DNA from: Amycolatopsis sp. MtRt-6
Lineage (GTDB): Bacteria; Actinomycetota; Actinomycetes; Mycobacteriales; Pseudonocardiaceae
NCBI RefSeq assembly: GCF_017308975.1
Contig: NZ_JADWPD010000004.1
Coordinates: 193,901 to 257,900 of the forward strand
Reading direction: 5' to 3'
Length of the DNA: 64,000 nucleotides
Shown: positions 26,440 through 35,306 of the stretch, in pieces
Position numbering within the stretch: position 1 is the stretch's first letter
Layout of the letters: every line of letters starts with the position of its first letter
Position numbers and translations under genes: made by a program
Notes under the pieces: model-generated
Databases searched by the model: none
What the model was told of the DNA's origin: nothing
What the model saw: only the letters and a program-made list of their open reading frames with translations

Positions 26440-27891
26440 TCACTGGTTGCAGCGCTTGCCGGTGTTGATGCAGTTGACGACCTGGTTCATCAGGCGCTGG
26501 CCCATGACGTTGGCGAAGTCGTCGTGGTCCGAGCGGGGGTTGTGGTTCTCCTGCTCGAAGGCGTCCACTTTGTACTGGCCCTTGACCTGGATGTCCCGCG
26601 GGATGTCGTAGATCAGCTTGATCACCAGCTGGGGCACGTTCTTGAAGCCCTGCGGGCACTTGCCCTGCTGGTCGGCGAACACGATGTGCGAGCGGTGGTT
26701 GGCGCTGTCGATGTTCTTGCCGTCCCAGCAGTTCGGGAAGGCGTGGATGCGCTCGACCTTGCTGTTCTGCGGGCAGATCGGGTAGCGGTCGGTGAGCCGG
26801 TCCTCGAACCCGGTGCAGGTCCAGCTCGGCCGGGCGTTGGCCGGGCCGTTGGTGCTCTGCTTGGCGTCGCCGTAGAGGACGCGCAGGAACTGCGGCATCG
26901 CGACGACCTTGTCCGCCCCGCCGCTGGTGAACGTGATGATCGCGGCGCGGACGCGCTGGATCTCGCCGTCGTTGTTGCCGACCTCGTTCTTGTCGTTGAC
27001 GCCGGGCAGTTCCGCCGGCTGGCCGCCCGAGTTCTGGCCGCCGTTGTCGAGGCCGCCCTGGCCGTTCTGCTTGAGCGCGCACTGCGCGAGCCCACCCAGG
27101 TTCGTCGGCTTCGCGGCGCGGCGGCCGATCGAGATGGCGATCCGGTCGATGGTGGCCACCCGCTTGTCCTTGAGCGGGCCGACGACGGCGTTCTGGATGT
27201 CCTGCGGGGTCTTCAGGTCGCCGTTGGCGATCCGCTTGTTGGCCTCGTCGATCTGCTTGTCGAGCAGGTCGAGGTTCCGGTTGACCTCGTCCTGGGCCTG
27301 GTCCGGGACGTCGGGCAGCTTGCTCGCGACGTCGGGGCACTCGACCTGGGCACTTGCCTTGTCCTTCGCGCTGCCGGCGCGGTCGGGCTGCGTGGCGGGC
27401 GGGTTCTTTTCCTCCTCTTCCCCGCCGGTGTCGATGCGGACGACGGGCCAGAAGTAGGCGGACTTGTCGCCGTTCTTGCAGGTGGTGCCGGCCTTCGAGA
27501 GGCTCTTGTTGTTGGAGTCGGCGTTCGTGGAGAGGTTGCCGACGTAGTCGTGCAGGTGCTGGGCACCGTTCTTGATCCCCGGCTGGGCGATGAAGTTGTC
27601 CGGGTTGAAGTGCTGGTTTTCGTTGCGGCCGCAGTCCACGGTGAACGTGCCGCGGGCGCCCTTCTGCTGCAGCGCCTTGTTGACGTTGAGGCCGGCGGGG
27701 ACCTTCGCGATGTCGATGAAGAACGACGGGTCGGCCTCGTCGGCGCTGGCCTCGCCGGTGCGGCCGGCGGTGGTCGCCACGACGATGCCGCCGACGGCCA
27801 GCGCGAGCGCCAGGCCTCCGGTCGCGATCTTCGTGCGGCGGGTGATGCGATGTCTGCCCGTGGCGGGGGTGCGGGAAGTATTCCGGGCCAT
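26440..27891 (-). CDS. Secreted DUF1996 protein
   Basis: A 483-residue exported protein. A basic N-terminus and one hydrophobic helix (residues about 22-41) form a signal or anchor. The DUF1996 hallmarks follow: HLHDYVGNLSTN early and FPNCWDGKNIDSANHRSHI late, with conserved cysteines. A charged linker with a coiled-coil-like stretch (DQAQDEVNRNLDLLDKQIDE, about residues 195-215) splits the domain, which makes it longer than simple DUF1996 proteins. Function is unknown; homologues are secreted by fungi and actinomycetes. Start ATG 27891 has GAGGTG at good spacing; an upstream start at 27918 would add nine residues. It ends five bases from the convergent GH2 stop. Confidence 0.85.
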   Translation of the reverse strand: MARNTSRTPATGRHRITRRTKIATGGLALALAVGGIVVATTAGRTGEASADEADPSFFIDIAKVPAGLNVNKALQQKGARGTFTVDCGRNENQHFNPDNFIAQPGIKNGAQHLHDYVGNLSTNADSNNKSLSKAGTTCKNGDKSAYFWPVVRIDTGGEEEEKNPPATQPDRAGSAKDKASAQVECPDVASKLPDVPDQAQDEVNRNLDLLDKQIDEANKRIANGDLKTPQDIQNAVVGPLKDKRVATIDRIAISIGRRAAKPTNLGGLAQCALKQNGQGGLDNGGQNSGGQPAELPGVNDKNEVGNNDGEIQRVRAAIITFTSGGADKVVAMPQFLRVLYGDAKQSTNGPANARPSWTCTGFEDRLTDRYPICPQNSKVERIHAFPNCWDGKNIDSANHRSHIVFADQQGKCPQGFKNVPQLVIKLIYDIPRDIQVKGQYKVDAFEQENHNPRSDHDDFANVMGQRLMNQVVNCINTGKRCNQ

Positions 27892-28110
27892 GTTCACCTC
27901 GTTCGGTTTTCCGGGCACGCCGAAAACGGCCTGCGTGCCCGGGCTGGAGACGCGCGGAACCCGGGGAGTGGCATCGGGGCAGCGGGTATCGGGGGAACCC
28001 GCCCGGTGTCACTGGTTCCGGCATTGGGGGGAACGGCCGCCGGACGGGTCCGGTTCAGCCCGTTATCTTTTCGTTATTTATGCAAGGTGAACAAAGTTCA
28101 CGTCCTTCTG

Positions 28111-28124
28111 TGTGATCGCTAACA
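28111..28124. promoter_or_regulatory. LacI-type operator TGTGATCGCTAACA over a leaderless promoter
   Basis: Matches TGTTAGCGCTAACA at 12 of 14 positions. It covers the -10 of a probable promoter (TTCACG 28097-28102, 17-base spacer, TAACAT 28120-28125) whose start point would fall on the ATG at 28132. A dyad TGAACAAAGTTCA (28087-28099) overlaps the -35. Confidence 0.55.
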
Positions 28125-28131
28125 TCGACCC

Positions 28132-28956
28132 ATGTCCGCGGACGACGCAGGTCCCGATGGCCCACGGCCCCTCCGGCGACGGGGCACGCTCGGGGTGGTC
28201 GCGACCGGATCGTCGGCGTCGGGGCCGGTGTTGCACGGCCTGCGCGCGGCCGCCCGCGAGCAGGAGTACGTGCTGAGCGTCTTCAGCGTGTCGAGCAAGA
28301 GCAGCGCGGCGGTGCTGGCCGCGGTGGCCGGCCTGCAGCTGCAGGGCGTGGCCGGGATCGTGGTGCTCGACGGATATCTGCTGGCCGAGCTGGCCCCGGT
28401 CGCCGGCATCCCGCTGGTCCCGGCGGCGTCGACCGACCAGTACGCGGGTGCCCGCCAGGCGACCGAGCACCTCCTGGAGCTGGGCCACCCGACGGTCTGG
28501 CACCTCGGCGGCCCGGAGGAGGGCCCGGTGGCCCGCGCCCGCGAGCGCGGCTGGCGCGAGACCCTGGAACGCCACGGAGCCGAGGTCCCCCCGGTGGTCC
28601 GCGGCGACTGGTCGGCGCGCTCGGGCTTCCGCGCGGGCCAGTCCCTGGCGGTCGAATCCGGCGTGGGCGCGGTGTTCTCGGCGAACGACCACATGGCACT
28701 CGGCCTCCTGGCGGCCTTCGCGGAGGCGGGCATGCGAGTCCCCCGCGACGCCCACGTGGTCGGCTTCGACGACGTCCCCGAGGCGGCGTACTTCGCACCC
28801 CCGCTGACCACGGTCCGCCAGGACTACGTGGCGGCGGGCCGCCGCACGCTGGCCACCCTGTCGGCCCGCATCGACGGCGTGGCGGTCCCGGCGTGGGCGA
28901 CCGTCGAGGCCGAGCTGGTGGTGCGGGAGAGCAGCCGCTGCCTCAAGGGCGCCTAG
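28132..28956 (+). CDS. LacI-type effector-binding protein lacking the DNA-binding domain
   Basis: A 274-residue protein that aligns with the ligand domains of the repressors at 873 and 6877 from GTLGVVA to the end. Shared stretches include ATEHLLELGHPTVWHLGGPE, RERGWRETLERHG, NDHMALGLLAAFAEAG and FDDVPEAAYFAPPLTTVRQD. It has no helix-turn-helix: only about 18 Arg/Pro-rich residues precede the ligand domain, and no HTH coding sequence lies upstream in any frame. ATG 28132 has no ribosome site, but the likely promoter places transcription start on it, supporting a genuine short leaderless gene rather than a misplaced start. It could bind the sugar and dimerise with the full-length repressors as an antagonist or effector buffer (inference), or be a relic. 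Confidence 0.85.
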   Translation: MSADDAGPDGPRPLRRRGTLGVVATGSSASGPVLHGLRAAAREQEYVLSVFSVSSKSSAAVLAAVAGLQLQGVAGIVVLDGYLLAELAPVAGIPLVPAASTDQYAGARQATEHLLELGHPTVWHLGGPEEGPVARARERGWRETLERHGAEVPPVVRGDWSARSGFRAGQSLAVESGVGAVFSANDHMALGLLAAFAEAGMRVPRDAHVVGFDDVPEAAYFAPPLTTVRQDYVAAGRRTLATLSARIDGVAVPAWATVEAELVVRESSRCLKGA

Positions 28957-28980
28957 GACGCCGCGCCGGCAGCCAGCGCC

Positions 28981-29056
28981 CCAATGTGGCCTTGGTTGCG
29001 TTGAACGCACCGAAGGCCACATTGGGTGCGTTGAACGCACCGAAGGCCACCTTGGG
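28981..29056. repeat. Intergenic 30-bp tandem repeat with hairpin arm
   Basis: Two 30-base copies (28997-29026 and 29027-29056) differ at one base and contain GCGTTGAACGCACCGAAGGC. Before copy one, CCAATGTGGCCTT (28981-28993) is the exact reverse complement of 29013-29025, forming a 13-bp stem. GTGCGTTGAACGCAC is itself a dyad. The block lies between convergent genes and related sequence recurs at 42108-42140, so this is a dispersed element, possibly working as a two-way terminator. Confidence 0.75.
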
Positions 29057-29086
29057 GCGCTCGTCGCGGCCGGCCGCCGTCGCGGG

Positions 29087-30301
29087 TTACCGGGTCAGGG
29101 GGAGGGCCGCCATCCCGCGGAGCGCCGGGTTCGCGCGGCGCTCCACCGCACCGCCGATCCGCAGCGTCGGGAACCGCTTTCCCAGCTGTTCGAGCAACAC
29201 AGTGATCTCGAGCCGCGCCAACGCCGCGCCGAGACACAGGTGCAGGCCGTGGCCGAAGAACAGCCCGCGGCCGTCGTCGCGGGTGATGTCGAAGCGGTCC
29301 GGGTCCGGGAAGCGCGCGGGGTCGCGGTTCGCCGCTCCGCCCAGGATCACGACCATGTCGTCCGGTGGGATCTCGTGGCCGTCGATGACCGCCGGACCGG
29401 CGGCCGCGCGCTGGCTCATCTGGGCGGCGCCGTCCCAGCGCAGGATCTCCTCGGCCGCGCCCGCCGCCAGGCCCGGCTCGGCGGTGAGGAGGGCGAACTG
29501 GTCCGGGTGGGTCAGCAGCGCGTGGATCCCGTTGCCCAGGGCACCCGCGGTGGTTTCGTAGCCGCCGCCGAACAACACGAGGAGCGCGTTGCGCACCTCC
29601 TCCTCGGACATCAGCTCCGCGTCGGCGGCGGGCCGGGCCAGCAGCGCGGACGTCAGGTCGTCGCGCGGCTCGGCCCGCCGCCGCGCGATCAGCTCCGTGA
29701 AGTAGTCCCGGAACTCGACGGCGGCCGCGTCGACCTCGGCGCGCAGCTCCGCCGGCATGGCCGGGTCGACCTGCTTGCCGATCAGGTCGGTGAGCAGGCG
29801 GAGCCGGTCGTGGTCGGCGTCGGGCACGCCGACCAGGTCGCCGATCACGGCCATGCCGAGCGGGTAGAGGACCGTGCCGACGAACTCCGCCGCGGTCCCG
29901 TCCGCCGTGGCGTCGGCGAAACTGTCCAGCAGCCGGTCGGTGGCCCGGCGGACGGCGGGCTCCAGCGCCTGGACGCGCCGGACGGTGAAGTCGCGGACGA
30001 GCAGGCGCCGCTCGCGCGTGTGCTCCGGCGGGTTCTTCCACGGCAGGAGAGCGGTCAGCAACACCATCGCGGGGTTGTCGCGCCAGCCCGGCCGGTGCCG
30101 GTCGCGCCACTGCGCGTCCAGCACCCGGAACGTCTCGCCGTCGGCGAGCACCTGCTGGCAGTCGGCGAACCGGCTGAGGACCCAGCCGCCGAAGACCTCG
30201 CTGCGGAAGATCGGTGTTTCCGCGCGGAGCTTCGCGTAGATCGGGTACGGATCGGCGAGCCCCGCCGGGCCGGCCAGGGACAGCAGAGCGGCGTCGGACA
30301 C
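29087..30301 (-). CDS. Cytochrome P450
   Basis: A 404-residue soluble bacterial P450 monooxygenase. The heme-ligand loop FGHGLHLCLGAALARLE carries the cysteine at residue 356. The I-helix oxygen-activation segment is GGGYETTAGAL, and the K-helix ExxR is EEILR. Length and motifs are those of CYP105/107-like actinobacterial enzymes that oxidise secondary metabolites or xenobiotics; substrate unknown. GTG 30301 follows GGAGGGAG. It is 78 bases downstream of the MFS gene on the same strand. No ferredoxin gene is adjacent. Confidence 0.95.
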   Translation of the reverse strand: MSDAALLSLAGPAGLADPYPIYAKLRAETPIFRSEVFGGWVLSRFADCQQVLADGETFRVLDAQWRDRHRPGWRDNPAMVLLTALLPWKNPPEHTRERRLLVRDFTVRRVQALEPAVRRATDRLLDSFADATADGTAAEFVGTVLYPLGMAVIGDLVGVPDADHDRLRLLTDLIGKQVDPAMPAELRAEVDAAAVEFRDYFTELIARRRAEPRDDLTSALLARPAADAELMSEEEVRNALLVLFGGGYETTAGALGNGIHALLTHPDQFALLTAEPGLAAGAAEEILRWDGAAQMSQRAAAGPAVIDGHEIPPDDMVVILGGAANRDPARFPDPDRFDITRDDGRGLFFGHGLHLCLGAALARLEITVLLEQLGKRFPTLRIGGAVERRANPALRGMAALPLTR

Positions 30302-30379
30302 GAGAGCTCCCTCCGGTGGCGAAACGGTGTCCGCAGTCTTCTCCCCGACACCGTGCCGGGGCAGGGGCCGGACCCGGTG

Positions 30380-31510
30380 TCACCCCGATGGCAGAGCGGC
30401 GGCGAGCGCGAGCAGCGCGAGCGCGGCCACCGGAGCGAGGGCGAAGGCGGCGGAGGCGCCCAGTGCGTCGGCGGTGTGCCCGGCAAGGTACGCCGCCAGC
30501 GCCGAACCGGCCGCACTGCTGGAGTTGTTCCAGGTGAGCGCCCGGGTGAGGACCGCCGGGTCGGCGGCCCGCTCGGTGAGGACGTTCAGCAGGACCAGCG
30601 TGGGCGGGATCGCCGCCTCGGTGACGACCACCGCGACACCGAGCCAGAACGCGGACGCCGCCAGGGGAAGCAGCAGTGCCGTGGCCGCCAAGTACGCCGC
30701 GACGGCGACGACCTGGAGACGCGCCGGGGCGCGGTGCCGCCGCAGTCCGTAGACCCAGCCGGAAACCAGCCCGGCGACACTCCCGGCGGCCACGATCGGC
30801 GCGGCCGCGCCGGGCACGCCGTGCTCCGTGGCGAACGCGCTCACCGAGACACCCATGGTCCCGAAGTACAGCCCCACGGCCAGGTTGAGCAGGGCGAGGC
30901 GGAGGAACCGCGGCCGCAGGGAACCGGGGCGAGCGGGCGGTGGCGCGGTCCGGCGCTGGGCGGCCAGGGCCGCGCCGCCGCCGACGACGAGTGCTGCGGC
31001 GAGCGCGCTGGCCAGGGGTGCGTGACCGGCCGCCCCGAGCGCGGTGGCCAGGACCGGCCCGAGGAAGAACGCGGTGGCGTTGGCCAGCGACTCCAGCGAA
31101 AAGGCGGTGGGCAGGTCGGCGGGACGCAGCAGGCGCGCCCAGCGGACCGCGGAGAGCGCGCCGAGCTGGGGGACGGCCGCGCCCGCGCAGCCGGCGAAGG
31201 CGATCGCCGCCGGGCTGGGTGACCAGAGCACTCCGGCGATGGCGAGCCCGTGCACGGCCACGGAAAACGGCAGGACACGGGCCTGTCCGAACCGGTCGAC
31301 CAGGCGGGCGAGCTGCGGACCGAGCACGGCTTCGGCGACGGCGAACGCGGCCGTGGCGAGGCCGGCGGTGCCGTAGGAACCGGTGCGGGCGTGGAGCAGC
31401 CACAGCAGGCCGAGGCCGGTCATGGCGATGCCCACGCGTCCCGCGGCGGCGGTGAAGAAAAAGGCGGCGGCGCCGGGAACGCGCAGCACCGAGAGATATC
31501 CGGACGACAT
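30380..31510 (-). CDS. MFS transporter
   Basis: A 376-residue integral membrane protein with about twelve helices and the small-residue-rich texture of major facilitator proteins (for example AAAGRVGIAMTGLGLLWLLH and ARLVDRFGQARVLPFSVAV, a motif-A-like loop between helices 2 and 3). Similar to actinobacterial MFS exporters of small hydrophobic compounds. ATG 31510 is chosen over GTG 31570 because AGGGGA lies just before it and the 20 extra residues are not membrane-like. It is part of a leftward set with the P450 and the kinase-hemerythrin fusion, but the 93-base gap to the latter leaves the transcript uncertain. Confidence 0.85.
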   Translation of the reverse strand: MSSGYLSVLRVPGAAAFFFTAAAGRVGIAMTGLGLLWLLHARTGSYGTAGLATAAFAVAEAVLGPQLARLVDRFGQARVLPFSVAVHGLAIAGVLWSPSPAAIAFAGCAGAAVPQLGALSAVRWARLLRPADLPTAFSLESLANATAFFLGPVLATALGAAGHAPLASALAAALVVGGGAALAAQRRTAPPPARPGSLRPRFLRLALLNLAVGLYFGTMGVSVSAFATEHGVPGAAAPIVAAGSVAGLVSGWVYGLRRHRAPARLQVVAVAAYLAATALLLPLAASAFWLGVAVVVTEAAIPPTLVLLNVLTERAADPAVLTRALTWNNSSSAAGSALAAYLAGHTADALGASAAFALAPVAALALLALAAALPSG

Positions 31511-31603
31511 GGGGAGTCCCCTGTGGAGGGACGCGGCCCGGCCAAGGCGGGTCCGGACGACTGGGGACACCCTGACAGACGGAAACCGGACCGCGCAACG
31601 GGT

Positions 31604-33553
31604 TTAGAGCTTCAAACGGTCGCCGAGTCCGCGGATATGATCCGCCGTACCGCAGTCCAGGTCCAGCTGGCGGCGGCGTTCCGCGACGAACGCGCGGCCC
31701 AGGCCCGTCCGGTCCGAAGTGGACATACTCCGGCGCAGTTCGTTCAGCAGCCCGCGTTCCTCGCCGCGGACGTGGGCGTCCACGACGTTCTCCAGACGCA
31801 GCAACGCCTTCTCGAAGTCGTCGCCCTCCAGGACCGCCAGCAGGTCGTCGGCGAAGGGGGAGCCGGGCGCGGCCGGGCGGACGATCCGCTCGGTCGCCGT
31901 CACGTGGGCGACCAGCAGCGCCGACAGCTCCGCCACCAACGCCGGCCGGTCGGCTTCGCTGTTGCGCAGGTCGCGCAGCAGCTGCTCGAACCGGCGGTGG
32001 TCGGCCAGCAGCACCTCGACCAGGTCCGAGCCCGGCGCCGCCGCGGCCGGGGCCGGGCGCATCCAGCCGAACGTCAGCTCCACCGCCTGGCGCCAGTGCG
32101 CGTACTCGGAGTCGCGGCGGGCCGGGTCCATCGCCGGCAGCCACTGGCCGGCCCGATGCCAGTTGCGCCGCAGCCCCTCCAGGTCCGGCCAGTACCCGAC
32201 CGACAGCCCGGCCGCATACGCCGCGCCGAGCGACACCGTCTCGGCCACCATCGGGCGCACCACCGGCACGTCGAGGACGTCGGCGATGAACTGCATCAGC
32301 AGGTTGTCCGCGGTCATGCCGCCGTCGACCTTCAACGTCGAGAGCGCCAGCCCCGAGTCGGCGTTCATCGCGTCGACGACCTCACGGGTCTGCCAGCCGG
32401 TCGCTTCCAGCACCGCCCGCGCCAGATGGCCCTTCGTGATGTACGACGTCAGCCCGGCGATCACGCCACGCGCTTCGCTGTGCCAGTGCGGCGCGAACAG
32501 CCCCGAGAACGCGGGCACGATGTAGCAGCCGCCGTTGTCCTCGACGGTCCGGGCGAGGGTCTCGATCTCGGGCGCGCTGCCGATCAGCTCCAGCCCGTCC
32601 CGGAACCACTGCACGAGCGACCCGGTGACGGCGATCGACCCTTCCAGGGCGTACACCGCCGGCTCGTCCCCGATCTTGAAGCCGACCGTGGTGAGCATGC
32701 CGTGGGTGGAGAGCACCGGCGTCGGGCCGGTGTTGAGCAGCAGGAAGCTGCCGGTGCCGTAGGTGCATTTCGCCTCGCCGGGCGCGAAGCAGGTCTGGCC
32801 GAACAGCGCGGCCTGCTGGTCGCCCAGCGCCGCGGCGATCCGGATGCCGGGGACCACTCGGCTGGTCGTGCCGTAGACCTCCGTCGACGAGCGGATCTCC
32901 GGCAGCATCGCGCGCGGGACGTCGAAGAACTCCAGCAGCTCGTCGTCCCAGCTCAGGGTGCGCAGGTTCATCAGCATGGTGCGCGAGGCGTTGGTGACGT
33001 CGGTGACGTGCACGCCGCCCTCCGCGCCGCCGGTGAGGTTCCAGATCAGCCAGCTCTCGATGGTGCCGAAGAGGACGTCGCCGCGTTCGGCGCGCTCGCG
33101 CAGCCCGGGCGTGCGTTCGAGCAGCCAGCGGATGCGCGGCGCGGAGAAGTACGTGGCCAGGGGCAGGCCGCACAGCTTCCGCACGCGCTCGGCGCCGGGT
33201 TCGCGGGCGAGCTGTTCGAGCATGGCGTCGGTGCGGGTGTCCTGCCAGACGATCGCCCGCCCGACCGGGTTGCCGGTCCGCCGGTCCCACAGCACGGTGG
33301 TCTCGCGCTGGTTGGCGATCCCGAGCCCGACGACCTGCTCGGCGGTGGCGCCGGCGTCGGCCAGTGCCTGCGGCACGATCCGGGAGAGGTTCCGCCAGAT
33401 CTCGGTCGCGTCGTGCTCGACCCAGCCGGGCCGCGGGAAGTGCTGCTGGTGCTCCCGCTGCACGACGGAGACGAGCCGCCCGCGGGCGTCGAACAGGATG
33501 CACCGGGTGGAGGTGGTGCCCTGGTCGATGGACATCACGTACCGCTGGACCAT
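31604..33553 (-). CDS. Glycerol kinase with C-terminal hemerythrin-like (HHE) domain
   Basis: A 649-residue protein. Residues 1 to about 498 are a complete FGGY glycerol kinase: [56 protein letters not shown] and [14 protein letters not shown], parallel to the 504-residue GlpK at 35307. Residues about 508-615 add a four-helix hemerythrin-like domain: [10 protein letters not shown] with His519, LVAHVTATE with His550 and Glu555, and [12 protein letters not shown] with His594 and Glu598. The usual histidine of the third helix is not evident, so iron binding may be altered. Such domains bind di-iron and sense oxygen, NO or redox state; a link to glycerol phosphorylation is inference. It follows the IclR gene by 10 bases with GGGAGGA before ATG 33553. 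The frame is continuous, so this is a true fusion. Confidence 0.9.
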   Translation of the reverse strand: MVQRYVMSIDQGTTSTRCILFDARGRLVSVVQREHQQHFPRPGWVEHDATEIWRNLSRIVPQALADAGATAEQVVGLGIANQRETTVLWDRRTGNPVGRAIVWQDTRTDAMLEQLAREPGAERVRKLCGLPLATYFSAPRIRWLLERTPGLRERAERGDVLFGTIESWLIWNLTGGAEGGVHVTDVTNASRTMLMNLRTLSWDDELLEFFDVPRAMLPEIRSSTEVYGTTSRVVPGIRIAAALGDQQAALFGQTCFAPGEAKCTYGTGSFLLLNTGPTPVLSTHGMLTTVGFKIGDEPAVYALEGSIAVTGSLVQWFRDGLELIGSAPEIETLARTVEDNGGCYIVPAFSGLFAPHWHSEARGVIAGLTSYITKGHLARAVLEATGWQTREVVDAMNADSGLALSTLKVDGGMTADNLLMQFIADVLDVPVVRPMVAETVSLGAAYAAGLSVGYWPDLEGLRRNWHRAGQWLPAMDPARRDSEYAHWRQAVELTFGWMRPAPAAAAPGSDLVEVLLADHRRFEQLLRDLRNSEADRPALVAELSALLVAHVTATERIVRPAAPGSPFADDLLAVLEGDDFEKALLRLENVVDAHVRGEERGLLNELRRSMSTSDRTGLGRAFVAERRRQLDLDCGTADHIRGLGDRLKL

Positions 33554-33563
33554 GGTCCTCCCT

Positions 33564-34316
33564 TCACCATCGGGCCGCGCCGAGATCGCGGGACACCGCG
33601 CGGGCCGCGTCGCGGACCTGGCTCAGCAGTCTCGGGCTCGGTGCGCCGTCGGGCTCGCAGATCCGGTCGGCCGCGCCCGACACCCCGATCGCGCCGACCA
33701 CGATGCCGCCGTGGCCGCGGATCGGCGCCGCGATGCCCGCCTCGCCGGCGATCATCTCGCCGTTCTCGGCCGCCCAGCCCGCCTCCCGTACCTTGGCACA
33801 CGCCCGCTTGATCGCCGTCTGGGTGACCAGGGTGCGGCGCGTGTACGGCTCCGGGGTCGCCTTCAGCGTCGTGTCGTAGGCCAGCAGGACCTTCCCCAGC
33901 GCGGTCGCGTGCAGCGGCAGCAGCGTGCCGACGTCGAGGGTCTGCAGGCTGTCGTCCGGGCGGAACACGTGGTGCACGACCAATACCCGGCCTTCCAGCG
34001 GCGCCCCGATCCGGACCGCCTCGCCGCTGCGGGCGGCCAGCGCGTCGGCCCAGTTGATCGCGCGGGAACGCAGCTCGTTGACGTCGAGGTAGCTCGTGCC
34101 CAGGTGCAGCAGCGCCGCGCCGAGCTGGTACTTCCCCGTGTCGCGGTCCTGCTCGACGAAGCCGACGCCCTGCAGCGTGCGCAGGATCCCGTGCGCGGTG
34201 CCCTTCGCCAGTTCGAGGGACTCGGCGATCTCGCCGACGCCCAGGCGCCCGGAGCCGCGCGCCAGCAACCGCAGGATGGCGGCGGCGCGCTCGATGGACT
34301 GGATCGGACCGGGCAC
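33564..34316 (-). CDS. IclR family transcriptional regulator (GylR-like)
   Basis: A 250-residue IclR regulator: an N-terminal winged helix ([20 protein letters not shown], recognition part [15 protein letters not shown]) and a C-terminal GAF-like effector domain with [14 protein letters not shown] and the [14 protein letters not shown] motif. In Streptomyces the glycerol operon is controlled by the IclR protein GylR, and this gene is divergent from glpF-glpK-glpD, so glycerol-3-phosphate-responsive control of both directions is the natural inference. Two similar dyads lie in the 154-base divergent region (34345, 34375). GTG 34316 is the start; the kinase fusion gene follows after 10 bases. 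Confidence 0.93.
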   Translation of the reverse strand: MPGPIQSIERAAAILRLLARGSGRLGVGEIAESLELAKGTAHGILRTLQGVGFVEQDRDTGKYQLGAALLHLGTSYLDVNELRSRAINWADALAARSGEAVRIGAPLEGRVLVVHHVFRPDDSLQTLDVGTLLPLHATALGKVLLAYDTTLKATPEPYTRRTLVTQTAIKRACAKVREAGWAAENGEMIAGEAGIAAPIRGHGGIVVGAIGVSGAADRICEPDGAPSPRLLSQVRDAARAVSRDLGAARW

Positions 34317-34344
34317 GGCGCGACCTTAACCTGACCGGCCCTGA

Positions 34345-34389
34345 TTCGACAATGTCGAACATCCACTTCGGCCGTTCGACAATGCCGAC
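34345..34389. promoter_or_regulatory. Paired operator-like dyads upstream of glpF
   Basis: TTCGACAATGTCGAA (34345-34359) is a perfect 7-1-7 palindrome. TTCGACAATGCCGAC (34375-34389) repeats it imperfectly exactly 30 bases on, about three helical turns. They end ten bases before the glpF -35 element. The adjacent IclR protein is the obvious candidate ligand. Confidence 0.65.
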
Positions 34390-34398
34390 CGCTGTCCG

Positions 34399-34427
34399 TT
34401 GACCGGCCTGACACGCGAACTTAACTT
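34399..34427 (+). promoter_or_regulatory. glpFKD promoter
   Basis: TTGACC (34399-34404), 17 bases, TAACTT (34422-34427), leaving a leader of about 37 bases with GAGGAAAG before the glpF ATG at 34471. Confidence 0.6.
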
Positions 34428-34470
34428 TCCCTCACCAATAGGGGGACAAGGTCCTTTGTGGAGGAAAGCA

Positions 34471-35292
34471 ATGGTGCGAAGCCTCAAGGCCCGCGGGCTC
34501 GCCGGCGAGATGGCCGCCGAGTTCGTGGGGACGATGATCCTCATCCTGTTCGGATGCGGGGTGGTGGCGCAGGTCGTCGCCGCGGGCATCGGGGACCACG
34601 ACAGCATCGCCTGGGCCTGGGGCCTCGGCGTCACGCTCGGTGTTTACGTCGCTTCGCGGATCAGCGGCGCCCACCTGAACCCGGCCGTGACCATCGCCCT
34701 GGCGGTGTTCAAGGGCTTCGAGTGGCGCAAGGTCGCCCCCTACGCCCTGGCCCAGACCGCGGGCGCGTTCCTCGCCGCCATGCTGGTGCGCTGGAACTAC
34801 ACCGAGGTCCTCAACGCCAAGGACCCCGGCCTCACCATCAAGACCCAAGGCGTGTTCTCCACCCTTCCGGGTAACGGCACGCTTCCCGTGGGTGACTGGG
34901 CCGCCTTCCGCGACCAGATCATCGGCACCGCGATCCTCGTCCTGGTGATCTTCGCGATCACCGACCTGCGCAACACCGCCCCGGCCGCGAACCTCGCCCC
35001 GGTCGTCGTCGGCTTCCTCGTCGTCGCCATCGGCATGGCCTGGGGCACCAACGCCGGCTACGCGATCAACCCGGCCCGCGACTTCGGCCCGCGCCTGGCG
35101 TCCTGGCTGACCGGCTACGACACGGCGTTCACCGACCAGTACGGGTTCCCGTACTGGTGGATCCCGATCGTGGCGCCGGTCATCGGCGCGGTCATCGGCG
35201 GCGCGATCTACAAGTACCTGATCGAGCGGAACCTGCCCGCCGACGCCCCGCTGGACAGCATGCCCGCCAAGGACCTCGAGCCCGCCAAGTGA
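34471..35292 (+). CDS. glpF: Glycerol uptake facilitator (aquaglyceroporin)
   Basis: A 273-residue MIP-family channel with six helices and the two pore half-helices: first NPA in [13 protein letters not shown], second in [12 protein letters not shown]. The Asp after the second NPA box (NPARDFGPR) is the mark of glycerol-conducting members. It would let glycerol diffuse through the membrane for capture by GlpK. Start ATG 34471 follows GAGGAAAG; earlier starts lie within the promoter. The glpK gene follows after 14 bases. Confidence 0.95.
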   Translation: MVRSLKARGLAGEMAAEFVGTMILILFGCGVVAQVVAAGIGDHDSIAWAWGLGVTLGVYVASRISGAHLNPAVTIALAVFKGFEWRKVAPYALAQTAGAFLAAMLVRWNYTEVLNAKDPGLTIKTQGVFSTLPGNGTLPVGDWAAFRDQIIGTAILVLVIFAITDLRNTAPAANLAPVVVGFLVVAIGMAWGTNAGYAINPARDFGPRLASWLTGYDTAFTDQYGFPYWWIPIVAPVIGAVIGGAIYKYLIERNLPADAPLDSMPAKDLEPAK

Positions 35293-35306
35293 ACAGGAGC
35301 ACGACC

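Noticed and set aside
26440..27891. Repeated Asn/Gly/Gln-rich stretch in the DUF1996 protein as a prion-like or adhesive domain
   Set aside because: The stretch is short and lies in a linker between the two DUF1996 segments; nothing supports a separate domain.
28997..29056. Repeats as a possible CRISPR array
   Set aside because: Only two adjacent 30-base copies without spacers and no cas genes nearby.
28953..32144. Open frame of more than 1000 codons on the minus strand
   Set aside because: It runs out of frame through the P450, MFS and kinase genes on the same strand and is almost all Arg/Ala/Pro/Gly. The other frame gives recognisable proteins.
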